A stretch of 40,718 nucleotides of DNA from Deltaproteobacteria bacterium GWC2_42_11 (GTDB taxonomy: Bacteria; Desulfobacterota; GWC2-55-46; UBA9637; GWC2-42-11): positions 2,508 through 43,225 of the forward strand of contig MGPS01000026.1 in the NCBI GenBank assembly GCA_001797495.1, read 5' to 3'. The notes under the pieces are model-generated. The model had not been told where the DNA came from, did no database searches, and saw nothing but the letters and a program-made list of their open reading frames with translations. The number at the start of each line of letters is the position of its first letter. Within the stretch, counting starts at the first letter, position 1. Positions 1 through 8,527 of this stretch are shown in pieces. The position numbers and the translations under genes were made by a program.

Positions 1-1
1 G

Positions 2-406
2 GAATTTAAGGAGATAAAGGCGGTATTTGATGACCTTTTGACACTTGCCAGGAAAGGTGATATTGAGGGTATAATAAAGACCTTTTCCAAAAATTATATA
101 AATTCAGGCAGGGATTTAAATGATGCTAAAAAGCAGTGGGAGACGATCATTAAGAACTTTACAAATCTGGAACTTTCACATCCCATATTTTCAATAGAGG
201 CGTCAGGCAATTTTGCAAGGATGAGGTGCGAAGGCACCCTTATGGGAAAGCCTAAAAGACCTATTCCGGGAGAGACCGAAGAATCAATAATCATTGATTC
301 GTGGAGCCTTGGTTCGCACAACCTTATAAAAGAGGATGGGAAGTGGAAGATACTGGGTGACCAGGTGCCGTTTGATACAGGGAGGACATTCCATCCGTTG
401 TTTTAA
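2..406 (+). CDS. NTF2/SnoaL-like small protein, 5' end outside window
   Basis: Frame open from the window edge (EFKEIKAVFDDLLTLARKGD...) to the stop at 404-406; C-terminal '...EDGKWKILGDQVPF' resembles NTF2-like folds. Family call is tentative. Confidence 0.5.
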   Translation, partial: EFKEIKAVFDDLLTLARKGDIEGIIKTFSKNYINSGRDLNDAKKQWETIIKNFTNLELSHPIFSIEASGNFARMRCEGTLMGKPKRPIPGETEESIIIDSWSLGSHNLIKEDGKWKILGDQVPFDTGRTFHPLF

Positions 407-576
407 CGGCTTTGTAAAAAGCCCATCTGCTGAGCCTGTTCCGAGCAAAGCGAGGAATCTTGCGGCTTCTTCGCTCAACATACCTGTAGATTGCCCATTT
501 ATGGGCGTATTTAAAGGCGCCGATAAATCGGCAAACTACGACCGCCTTGCATCTGTGGCTTTTTACTTTGCCGTTT
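405..576. repeat. Dispersed palindromic repeat family R, degenerate copy R1
   Basis: Terminal arms AACGGCTTTGTAAAAAGCC / GGCTTTTTACTTTGCCGTTT; interior shares 'GGCTTCTTCGCTCAACATAC' and 'CCGCCTTGCATCTG' with R2. Confidence 0.6.
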
Positions 577-601
577 GCTGGGGGACTTTTCTAAACGCAT
601 T

Positions 602-1261
602 ATGTTTGAAAAAATCACTAGAAGGCTCTTTTTAAAAAGTTCTCTCATATTGGGCAGCGCTATAGTATTCGGCGGCTTTTTGTGGAATAAGGCTGCAAAA
701 GCAAAGGTATATCTGCGTCCGCCCGGGGCAGTTCCTGAAAGCAAATTTACAGGCCAGTGCATAAGGTGTTTTATATGCGGCGAGGTCTGTCCGAATAAAG
801 CAATAAAGTTTGTAGATATTGAAGGCGGCATAACAAACATAGGGACGCCGTATATATCACCAAGGGAACAGGGATGCATCCTTTGTATGAAATGCGGTCA
901 GATTTGTCCAACAGGCGCTTTGCAGAAAATAGAAGATGACTTCAAAAAGATTATTGACAAGGTTAAGATGGGGAGGGCTGTTGTTGATAAGACAATATGC
1001 TATTCCTACAACAATAGAATTTGCGGTTTCTGCCAACAGTCATGTCCGTTTCCTGATATTGCTTTGAAACTTGAGGTCTGGGCAAGGCCTGTTGTTACAG
1101 ATAAATGCGTTGGATGCGGTTTGTGTGAAAAGTCATGTATTCAGGTTCCTCAGGCTATAAGGGTTATACCAAGGGGCGAAGAACATAAAATAGCATTTTA
1201 TGAAAATTACCAGATGCCTATATATGATGAGCATCTGCCCGGCATGCCGCCGGGACACTAA
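602..1261 (+). CDS. NapG/MauM-type ferredoxin protein with several 4Fe-4S motifs
   Basis: CIRCFICGEVCPNKA, CILCMKCGQICP, CGFCQQSCPF and CVGCGLCEKSC clusters; N-terminal TRRLFLKSS resembles a Tat signal. ATG at 602 preferred over the TTG at 575, which lies in repeat R1. Confidence 0.8.
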   Translation: MFEKITRRLFLKSSLILGSAIVFGGFLWNKAAKAKVYLRPPGAVPESKFTGQCIRCFICGEVCPNKAIKFVDIEGGITNIGTPYISPREQGCILCMKCGQICPTGALQKIEDDFKKIIDKVKMGRAVVDKTICYSYNNRICGFCQQSCPFPDIALKLEVWARPVVTDKCVGCGLCEKSCIQVPQAIRVIPRGEEHKIAFYENYQMPIYDEHLPGMPPGH

Positions 1262-1264
1262 AGA

Positions 1265-1340
1265 CAGGTGTTAGGTGTTAGGTGTCAGGTGTTAGTAAAA
1301 GCAGAAACCTGAAACCTAGAACCTGAAACCTAGAACCTAA
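1265..1340. repeat. Heptamer inverted array P1
   Basis: GTGTTAGGTGTTAGGTGTCAGGTGTTAG ... AACCTGAAACCTAGAACCTGAAACCTAGAACCTAA; 7-bp period, inverted arms. Confidence 0.85.
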
Positions 1341-1343
1341 TTT

Positions 1344-2864
1344 ATGCTTCAATACATAAGAAAAATTATACAGATTTCAGTCATAGCGGTAATCCTCTCC
1401 ATTACCATAATGAGTTACTATGGTTATCTTCTGTCTGCAAAGGGGCAGAAGGATTTTATGGATGTGGTGATGGAGGAAAAGGGGCATATTGCAGGCATTT
1501 TATACGGTGCCATAAACAAGGTTGCGGCTCCCTCACCTAATGCTGCCGATGAATTTGTATCTTACATTGACATGTTCAAGGGAGGTGTCTGGTCTTTAAC
1601 AGTATACGGTTTCAATATCACTGACCCTCTGGCAGCGGTCATAGCCACTATATCTGGGAAGGCATTTTATATACCTCTGGCAATTTCTATTATTATACCA
1701 ATGGTATTTATCTTTATATTTGGCAGGGCATTTTGCGGCTGGGTGTGTCCAATGAACCTGTTATTTGAACTGAATGAGAAGGCAAGGCAGAAACTTGAAA
1801 GTTTTAAGGTGCCAATTCTGGATATTACTATGGACAGAAGGTATAAATATGTTGTCCTTTTTTCCATGCTCGTCCTTTCTTTATTCGGGATTCAACTCCT
1901 TCCCTATATCCTGCCTTATGCCCTTGTTAGCAGGGAAATCTATTCTTATATATTCTATACTGCATTCAGTTTTGGAATGGTATTGATATTACTCTTACTG
2001 TTGTTTGAACTTCTGGTATCCAGAAGGGGCTGGTGCAGATATTTATGCCCGGGCGGTGCATTCTTTTCCCTGCTCGGTTTTATCCGTGCTGTAAACGTTG
2101 ATGCAGATTTAAGGAATTGTCCTGTTAATTGTCAGATATGCACAGAGGTGTGCCCAAGAGGGCTGGAACCTCATAAAAATATTATTGGAATGGAATGCGA
2201 CAACTGCGGCTTGTGTATATCAAAGTGTCCTGCGAGTGCAGTCAGATATAAGTTTGGAGTTAGGAGTTTGGAGTTAGGAGTTAAGGCAAAGGCTATTATT
2301 ATTTTATTTTTTTTACTCCTTACTCCTTACTCCTCACTCCTCACTGTCTCTTATGCTGCGCACGCAAAAATCATAAACCCTCATGCAGGGGCGCAAACAC
2401 ACTATCCGCAGAACCCTTCTGAGGAATACATCTCTGAAAGGGATGGATATATTGTAAACTTTTCCGTATTTCAGCATAAGCAGAGTGATTCAACTATAAG
2501 GGTAAAAGCAGTTGCCATAGTAAGAGACAAGGCAGCAGGCAAGCCGTATCTGGGACCGCTCAAGATGGTATTTTACAGAAAATCGCTTTTTAGTTTTAAA
2601 GAGGACATGGTATATGACTTTAAAAAGGATTTTGAAAACAGGTATCCATTTTATGCGAACCTCCCTTATGAGTCAGACTTTAAGGTGAAGGTCTCATTTA
2701 ATAGTAACGGCAAGGATATTGAGTTTGAGTTTCCTATTCGTGTTGGTGAACCAAAGTCCAATCTTATATTTCTTGGACTTATTTCAGTAATACTCATTGC
2801 CTCTGTTATTACAATTGCTCATCTTAAGAAAAAGCAGTCAAAGGTTATTTCTCCTGCTGGTTGA
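1344..2864 (+). CDS. NapH-like polytopic membrane 4Fe-4S protein with C-terminal FixG/CcoG-like soluble domain
   Basis: FCGWVCPMNLLFE, WCRYLCPGGAFF, CPVNCQICTEVCPRG and CDNCGLCISKCPA motifs; multiple TM segments. Confidence 0.75.
   Translation: MLQYIRKIIQISVIAVILSITIMSYYGYLLSAKGQKDFMDVVMEEKGHIAGILYGAINKVAAPSPNAADEFVSYIDMFKGGVWSLTVYGFNITDPLAAVIATISGKAFYIPLAISIIIPMVFIFIFGRAFCGWVCPMNLLFELNEKARQKLESFKVPILDITMDRRYKYVVLFSMLVLSLFGIQLLPYILPYALVSREIYSYIFYTAFSFGMVLILLLLLFELLVSRRGWCRYLCPGGAFFSLLGFIRAVNVDADLRNCPVNCQICTEVCPRGLEPHKNIIGMECDNCGLCISKCPASAVRYKFGVRSLELGVKAKAIIILFFLLLTPYSSLLTVSYAAHAKIINPHAGAQTHYPQNPSEEYISERDGYIVNFSVFQHKQSDSTIRVKAVAIVRDKAAGKPYLGPLKMVFYRKSLFSFKEDMVYDFKKDFENRYPFYANLPYESDFKVKVSFNSNGKDIEFEFPIRVGEPKSNLIFLGLISVILIASVITIAHLKKKQSKVISPAG
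2253..2345. repeat. Heptamer inverted array P2 inside the NapH-like CDS
   Basis: GTTTGGAGTTAGGAGTTTGGAGTTAGGAGTT ... TTTTACTCCTTACTCCTTACTCCTCACTCCTCACTG. Confidence 0.85.
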
Positions 2865-2890
2865 TTTTTTTGGGGGGGGGCGAACCCGCA

Positions 2891-3010
2891 AAGGGGAATG
2901 AAAATCTTGTTAATATTTGCGGCTGACTGTCCCGCCTGCAAACCTGTAGCCTCTAAAAGCCTCCCACCCAAACGGTTTGCCAGCGTGGCAGTCAGCCGCA
3001 GAAAGTATTT
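2891..3010. repeat. Hairpin repeat family H, copy H1
   Basis: Arms TGCGGCTGACTGTCCCGCCTGCAAACC / GGTTTGCCAGCGTGGCAGTCAGCCGCA around the conserved loop GCCTCTAAAAGCCTCCCACCCAAAC. Confidence 0.85.
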
Positions 3011-3030
3011 TAAGAGCAAGAGGGCAAATA

Positions 3031-4398
3031 TTGAAAACAGACCTGCTTAAAAACAGCACAATAAACTCTCTTTTTAAAAAGCGTGCATTTCAGTTTATCC
3101 TTCAATTACCGTTTATCCTGATTTTTACACTTATAGTATCAGCAGGGCTTTACGGCGCTTCTTTAAGCGGCAGTAATATTTCTACTGTTATTACATGGAC
3201 AATCTGGTGGGGCGGAATAATATTTACATTCCCTCTTATGGGCAGGGCATGGTGTTTTGTATGTCCATGGGCTGCTGTTTCTGACTGGGTCCAAAGGCTT
3301 GCATTCTGGAAAAAAAGGGATACAGGACTTGGACTTGATAAGAAATTCCCGGTTGCACTGCGAAATATGTACCCTGTGATTATTACATTTCTGCTTATCA
3401 CATGGGCTGAGTTTTACTTTAGTGCAGTATCAAGCCCTGTTGTTACAGCATACATCGCAATTGTTATCCTGATAGCAGCAATCTTGATATCCATTGTATT
3501 TGAAAGAAGGAGTTTTTGCAGATACCTCTGCCCTATCGGCGGCATGATAGGTGTTTATTCTAAATTCTCCATACTTGAACTTAGGGCAAGGGACAGGGCT
3601 ATTTGCAGGGAATGCCTTACAAAGGACTGCATAAACGGCAATAAAAAAGGATACGGATGTCCTGTATTTGAATATCCTGAGGCAATGGATACAAATGCCT
3701 ACTGCATCCTTTGCACAGAGTGTATAAAGACATGCCCAAAGGATAATATTGCATTGAACATAAGACCAATAACACATGAACTTTCAACATCCACTAACAG
3801 AAGGCTGGATGAGAGTTTTATGATACTTGTTGTCTTTGCAATCACCCTGTTTCACGGTCTTACAATGATACCACCATGGTTTCAGTGGACGGATTTAATC
3901 ATGCTTAATACCGGGATAGCGCCTTATGCACTTGTAACAATTGCTCTCTTTGCATTTGTGGGATTAACAATTTTAGTATATTTTATTTTTGTTTTGTTCG
4001 CTTCTCGCTCCTCACTCCTAACTCCTCACCCTTTCATTGCCTTTGCATATCCCTTAATACCATTGGCTCTCCTTTTTCATTTAAGCCACAATGTCTTTCA
4101 TCTCTTTGGAGAAGGTAAGAATCTTATAATAGTATCTTCTGACCCGTTTGGCTGGGGATGGGATATATTTGGAACAAGAGGATACAGACTGGAGACTATT
4201 TTATCATTTGATATGATATATTATATCCAGATTGCCTTTGCCATCGCAGGATTTGCCTATGCCCTTTATCTATGCCGCAGAACTTCTATGAACGATTTTG
4301 CAGGCAGGGGACTTATTCCATTAAGCATACTGATTGTATGCCTGACAATTATTTATATAGTGATGCTGAATCAGCCGATGGTTATGAGGATGGGGTGA
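3031..4398 (+). CDS. NapH/NosR-like 4Fe-4S membrane protein
   Basis: AWCFVCPWAAVSDW, FCRYLCPIGGMIG, CRECLTKDC and CILCTECIKTCPKDN motifs; polytopic. The upstream part of the supplied ORF (2977-3030) is repeat H1, so the TTG at 3031 is proposed as the start. Confidence 0.7.
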   Translation: MKTDLLKNSTINSLFKKRAFQFILQLPFILIFTLIVSAGLYGASLSGSNISTVITWTIWWGGIIFTFPLMGRAWCFVCPWAAVSDWVQRLAFWKKRDTGLGLDKKFPVALRNMYPVIITFLLITWAEFYFSAVSSPVVTAYIAIVILIAAILISIVFERRSFCRYLCPIGGMIGVYSKFSILELRARDRAICRECLTKDCINGNKKGYGCPVFEYPEAMDTNAYCILCTECIKTCPKDNIALNIRPITHELSTSTNRRLDESFMILVVFAITLFHGLTMIPPWFQWTDLIMLNTGIAPYALVTIALFAFVGLTILVYFIFVLFASRSSLLTPHPFIAFAYPLIPLALLFHLSHNVFHLFGEGKNLIIVSSDPFGWGWDIFGTRGYRLETILSFDMIYYIQIAFAIAGFAYALYLCRRTSMNDFAGRGLIPLSILIVCLTIIYIVMLNQPMVMRMG

Positions 4399-4520
4399 TT
4401 GACGCTGAAAAATGCCCATCTACTGTGTTGTCGCTGCGGCTTCTTCGCTCAACATACTACAAAGTATGCCTCGCTTGAAGCCTTGCTCCGCCTTGCATCT
4501 GGGCAATTTTTGAGCGTCAA
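4399..4520. repeat. Dispersed palindromic repeat family R, copy R2
   Basis: Arms TTGACGCTGAAAAATGCCC / GGGCAATTTTTGAGCGTCAA; inner hairpin CATACTACAAAGTATG. Confidence 0.85.
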
Positions 4521-4564
4521 CTTTAGATACAATGAAGTAATCCATAGTAACAGGGGAGAGTAAT

Positions 4565-5584
4565 ATGCCATACAGCGATGCTGAAATAAACAAAAGGGCC
4601 AGGGAAGAGGCGGTTTTTTTTGAAAGGATAAAGAAAGAGGTCGGCAAGGTTATTGTTGGACACAGGCAGATGATAGACCGCCTCCTGATGGCGCTTCTTA
4701 CAAATGAGCATATACTTATAGAAGGTGTGCCCGGGCTTGCAAAGACCTTGACTATCAAGATACTTGCAGATGTAATGCATCTCCAGTTCAGCAGGATTCA
4801 GTTTACCCCTGACCTCCTGCCTTCTGATTTAATCGGTGTAGTTATATATGACCACAAACAAGGTGAGTTTATCCCTAAAAAGGGACCTGTCTTTGCAAAC
4901 ATAGTCCTTGCGGATGAAATAAACCGCTCACCTGCAAAGGTGCAGTCAGCGCTCCTTCAGGCAATGCAGGAAAGACAGGTTACGATTGGCAACTTCACAT
5001 ATCCCCTTGACGAGCCTTTTATGATACTTGCAACCCAGAATCCCATAGAACTGGAAGGCACATATGCACTTCCTGAAGCGCAGTTGGACAGATTCATGTT
5101 TAAGATAAGGATTGATTATCCTTCATGGGAAGAGGAGAAGGAGATTATGGAAAGGAACGCATTAAGCAGTGGGGCATATAATCCATTTAAGATATGCATG
5201 TCAGACAGCAGCGCACAGATTAGCAAGGTTGTCACATCCGATGAGATAATAAAGGCAAGGGATGTTCTGGATACTATTTATATGGATGATTCAGTTAAGG
5301 ATTACATTATAAATATAGTCCATGCTACGAGGAACGGACAGGCTTATGGTGTTAAAGATATGATTGAATACGGCTCGTCTCCAAGGGGTTCCATCTTTCT
5401 AAATAAGGCTTCAAAGGCTAATGCATTTTTACAGGGAAGAGGATATATAATACCTGATGATGTAAAAGATGTTGCATATGATGTCTTAAGACACAGGATA
5501 ATTCTTTCTTACGAGGCAGATGCCAGGGGTGTGACAGCGGATGATGTGATTAAAGAGATATTGAAAAAAGTGAAGGTGCCGTAA
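4565..5584 (+). CDS. MoxR-family AAA+ ATPase
   Basis: EGVPGLAKTLTIK Walker A, LADEINRSPAKVQSALLQAMQE, LATQNPIELEGTYALPEAQLDRF. Confidence 0.95.
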   Translation: MPYSDAEINKRAREEAVFFERIKKEVGKVIVGHRQMIDRLLMALLTNEHILIEGVPGLAKTLTIKILADVMHLQFSRIQFTPDLLPSDLIGVVIYDHKQGEFIPKKGPVFANIVLADEINRSPAKVQSALLQAMQERQVTIGNFTYPLDEPFMILATQNPIELEGTYALPEAQLDRFMFKIRIDYPSWEEEKEIMERNALSSGAYNPFKICMSDSSAQISKVVTSDEIIKARDVLDTIYMDDSVKDYIINIVHATRNGQAYGVKDMIEYGSSPRGSIFLNKASKANAFLQGRGYIIPDDVKDVAYDVLRHRIILSYEADARGVTADDVIKEILKKVKVP

Positions 5585-5595
5585 AAACGGTTGAA

Positions 5596-5745
5596 ACACT
5601 CATGCCCCTTCGTGACACAAAGGAGCATGAAAATCTTTTTAGTACAGCGGCTGCCTACCTGCCTGCAAACCCGTTGCCTCTAAAAGCCTACTATCCAGAC
5701 GGTTTGCCAGCAGGGTAGGCAACCGTTGTGAGGTATTTTCGGAGC
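5596..5745. repeat. Hairpin repeat family H, copy H2
   Basis: Core GCAAACCCGTTGCCTCTAAAAGCCTACTATCCAGACGGTTTGCCAGC with arms CGGCTGCCTACCTG / CAGGGTAGGCAACCG; bounded by direct repeat AAACGGTTGAA (5585-5595, 5746-5756). Confidence 0.85.
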
Positions 5746-5758
5746 AAACGGTTGAACT

Positions 5759-6637
5759 ATGCTTTCTCACGAAATATTAGAAAACATCAAAAAACTTGAA
5801 CTCCGTACCAGAAGGCTTGTTGATTCTTTTATGGTTGGGGAATATTTTAGCGTTTTTAAAGGCAGCGGTATGGAGTTTTATGAGGTGCGGGAATATAACG
5901 AAGGTGATGATGTAAGAAGTATTGACTGGTATACAACAGCAAGGAAGGGAGTGCCGTTTGTAAGAACATATATAGAGGAAAGGGAACTCCCTGTAATATT
6001 TCTTGTTGATATGAGCGGTTCACAGGATTTTGGTTCGGGGCAGAGGGGTAAACAGGATTTATCCCTTGAGATAGTGGCATTTTTAGGGATGATAGCATTA
6101 AAGAGGAATAATCCTGTGGGCATTATAGGTTTTACAGATACAGTAGAGATATTCCACAGCATTAAAAAGGGCAGGAAAAATTTACTCCGAATTCTTGCAG
6201 CACTTTTATCTGTCAGGTGCAAGTCCAGAAAAACTGATATTTCAAAAGGCATAGATGCAATGAGTATGATTGCAAAAAAGAAAGGGCTTGTGTTTTTAAT
6301 ATCAGATTTTATTGCAGACGGGTTTGAACTCAAATTAAGGGCGCTTGCAAAAAAACATGATGTTGTGCCAATTGTTATTACAGACCCCATTGAAGCGGAT
6401 TTACCCATGAGAGGCTTTGTTGAACTTAAAGACAATGAGATGGGTGAGACTATGGTTATAGATGCAGGAAGCGAGGGTTTACGGGACTGGTTTCATATAA
6501 ATGCCTTTAAACAAAGGCAAGAGAGAAATAGGATATTTATGGATGCAGGGCTTGATTATATAGAGTTGAGGACAGATGTGCCTTTTGCAAGACCGATAAA
6601 AGATTTTTTTTACAGGAGACAACGTGCCAGAGGATAA
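5759..6637 (+). CDS. DUF58 domain protein
   Basis: EYNEGDDVRSIDWYTTARKGVPFVRTYIEERELPVIFLVDMSGS is diagnostic of DUF58; follows moxR. Confidence 0.93.
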   Translation: MLSHEILENIKKLELRTRRLVDSFMVGEYFSVFKGSGMEFYEVREYNEGDDVRSIDWYTTARKGVPFVRTYIEERELPVIFLVDMSGSQDFGSGQRGKQDLSLEIVAFLGMIALKRNNPVGIIGFTDTVEIFHSIKKGRKNLLRILAALLSVRCKSRKTDISKGIDAMSMIAKKKGLVFLISDFIADGFELKLRALAKKHDVVPIVITDPIEADLPMRGFVELKDNEMGETMVIDAGSEGLRDWFHINAFKQRQERNRIFMDAGLDYIELRTDVPFARPIKDFFYRRQRARG

Positions 6638-7580
6638 AGAGTTCGGAGTTAGGGATTCGGAGTTTAGAGTTTGGGTTTGGATGTTCTTATGTTTGTTGTT
6701 TTTACTCCTTACTCCTTACTCTTTACTCATCACTGCAGTTCATGCATCTGTCGTTGTAAATGCAGAGGTTGACAGGAAGGAGGTTTTGATTGGGGACAGG
6801 ATTATCTATACGCTCTATGTAATCGCTGATAAAGGCACTGAACTGGAACTGCCTCTTGACAGTCCTGATTTTACACCATTTGATTTTGTTGGTCAGAGGG
6901 GAATTGAAAAGATTAAAAATAAGGGCAGGATAACCTATAAGATAGATTATGTTCTTGCAGCATATGAGGTTGGGGAACTGGAGGCACCGCCGCAGACTGT
7001 CTATTTCAGGGATATAAAAGGCAAAGAAGGAGAGGTAGCAAGCGAAAGAATCAAAATAACAGTAAAGGGTGTTGTGCCAAAAAACAAGAGAGATAACGAG
7101 ATAAAACCTGTAAAAGAACCTGTAAGTATAGAGGTTAAAAAAAGCGGAGGGGTATTGTGGATACTGCTGTCCATCCTTTTCCTTATGGCAGTTATTATTA
7201 CTTATGCCTTTATATATTTGGTTAAGAATATAAAAAGGCACGAGGAGACAGCATTGCTGTCTTTGAGTCCAAAAGATGTTGCATTAAAAGAACTTAATAG
7301 AATAGAAAAACTTGGACTTATTGAAAAGGGTGATTTCAGGACATTTCACATAATGATTGAAGAATGCGTGAAAAAGTTTCTTTTAAATGGTATATCTATA
7401 TACCAGGCAGGCATGACAACCGTTGAACTTTTAAAATCAACAGAACCCGCAAGAGACATAAAAGAGATACTGCTTGACTGTGATATTGTTAAATTCGGAG
7501 GGTTCATACCTTCTGTTAATGAGGCATTACTTCTGTTAGAAAAGGCAAAGAGTGCAGTTGAGATATATCACAGGGCATGA
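6624..7580 (+). CDS. BatD-like exported/membrane protein
   Basis: Position between DUF58 and VWA genes; N-terminal hydrophobic segment, beta-rich region, TM segment LWILLSILFLMAVIITYAFIYL. Confidence 0.65.
   Translation: MPEDKEFGVRDSEFRVWVWMFLCLLFLLLTPYSLLITAVHASVVVNAEVDRKEVLIGDRIIYTLYVIADKGTELELPLDSPDFTPFDFVGQRGIEKIKNKGRITYKIDYVLAAYEVGELEAPPQTVYFRDIKGKEGEVASERIKITVKGVVPKNKRDNEIKPVKEPVSIEVKKSGGVLWILLSILFLMAVIITYAFIYLVKNIKRHEETALLSLSPKDVALKELNRIEKLGLIEKGDFRTFHIMIEECVKKFLLNGISIYQAGMTTVELLKSTEPARDIKEILLDCDIVKFGGFIPSVNEALLLLEKAKSAVEIYHRA
6638..6735. repeat. Heptamer inverted array P4 encoding the signal peptide of the BatD-like protein
   Basis: AGAGTTCGGAGTTAGGGATTCGGAGTTTAGAGTTTGGG ... TTTACTCCTTACTCCTTACTCTTTACTCATCACTG. 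Confidence 0.8.
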
Positions 7581-8524
7581 TTTTCTCAAACCCATATTTT
7601 TTGTTATTGGTTTTAATAGTCCCCTTCCTGATATGGTATAGATTCAGGATAAATAAGAAGAGGTCTATCCTTCCGTTCTCGTCCATTAAAAATTTCAAAG
7701 GGTATAATTCCAGATTATCAAAATACAGAACCATATTGAAATATCTATGGGCAGCAGTTCTGGTTCTGCTTATTATTGCATTTGCAAGACCGCAGATGAT
7801 GACAAGGGCAGAGGGACTTGCAAAAGAGGGCATTGATATTATGCTTGCAATAGATGTTTCAGGCAGTATGAAGGAAGAAGGGTTGATGGCTCAAAAACTC
7901 AAGGCAGTAAAGACCATAGCAAAGGAGTTTGTAAAAGGCAGAAAGAATGACCGCATAGGTCTTGTTGCGTTTGCAGGCGCTGCCCTAATGGTGTGCCCGC
8001 CCACAGATGACTATAATGTCCTGTCTGATTTTATAGATGGCATTAAGTTCGGCATGCTGCCTGACGGCACAGCCTTAGGTGATGCGGTTGCAGTGGCAAC
8101 TGATATTTTAAGGCATGATACAAGAAGAGGTAAGATAATAATACTTTTAAGTGACGGCATAAACAATTCAGGAAGCATTGACCCTGTTACTGCTGCAAAG
8201 GCTGCGAGGGTAATGGGTGTGAGGGTCTATACCATAGAGGAAGGCTATGCAGTGGAACACTACCTTGTCCAGAGACAGACAAACTGGGGCATGGATATTG
8301 ATTTATTGAAAGAGGTTGCAGAGATAAGCGGAGGCACGCACTTTAAGATCCCTGACGCAAAGCACCTGCTCAATATATATAATGAAATAGAGAAGATTGA
8401 AAAGGAAAAACTCAAATCAGAAAAGGTTGAATACAGGGATGTGTATAAATATTTTTTAATCTTGGCAATAGGGGTGTTTTTAGGAGAGACCATTTTACTG
8501 AATACAAGATTCATGAAGGTTTAA
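7577..8524 (+). CDS. BatA-like VWA domain membrane protein
   Basis: IDIMLAIDVSGSMKEEG MIDAS motif, TM segments at both ends. Confidence 0.9.
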   Translation: MIFSNPYFLLLVLIVPFLIWYRFRINKKRSILPFSSIKNFKGYNSRLSKYRTILKYLWAAVLVLLIIAFARPQMMTRAEGLAKEGIDIMLAIDVSGSMKEEGLMAQKLKAVKTIAKEFVKGRKNDRIGLVAFAGAALMVCPPTDDYNVLSDFIDGIKFGMLPDGTALGDAVAVATDILRHDTRRGKIIILLSDGINNSGSIDPVTAAKAARVMGVRVYTIEEGYAVEHYLVQRQTNWGMDIDLLKEVAEISGGTHFKIPDAKHLLNIYNEIEKIEKEKLKSEKVEYRDVYKYFLILAIGVFLGETILLNTRFMKV

Positions 8525-8527
8525 TCC

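Noticed and set aside
1265-1340. Tandem 7-mers considered as a mini CRISPR or telomere-like array
   Set aside because: Units are 7 bp without spacers, and the array inverts in the middle; no cas genes.
2865-2881. T7G9 homopolymer tract considered as a phase-variation switch
   Set aside because: It lies after the stop codon of the NapH-like gene and before repeat H1, so length change would not shift a frame; could also be an assembly artefact.
2891-3010. H elements considered as integron attC sites
   Set aside because: attC sites conserve their outer ends and vary in the middle; here the middle is conserved and the arms vary. No integrase or cassette array seen.
2977-3030. N-terminal extension MPAWQSAAESILRARGQI of the supplied 473-aa ORF
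   Set aside because: Encoded by the right arm of repeat H1; the TTG at 3031 is a more plausible start.
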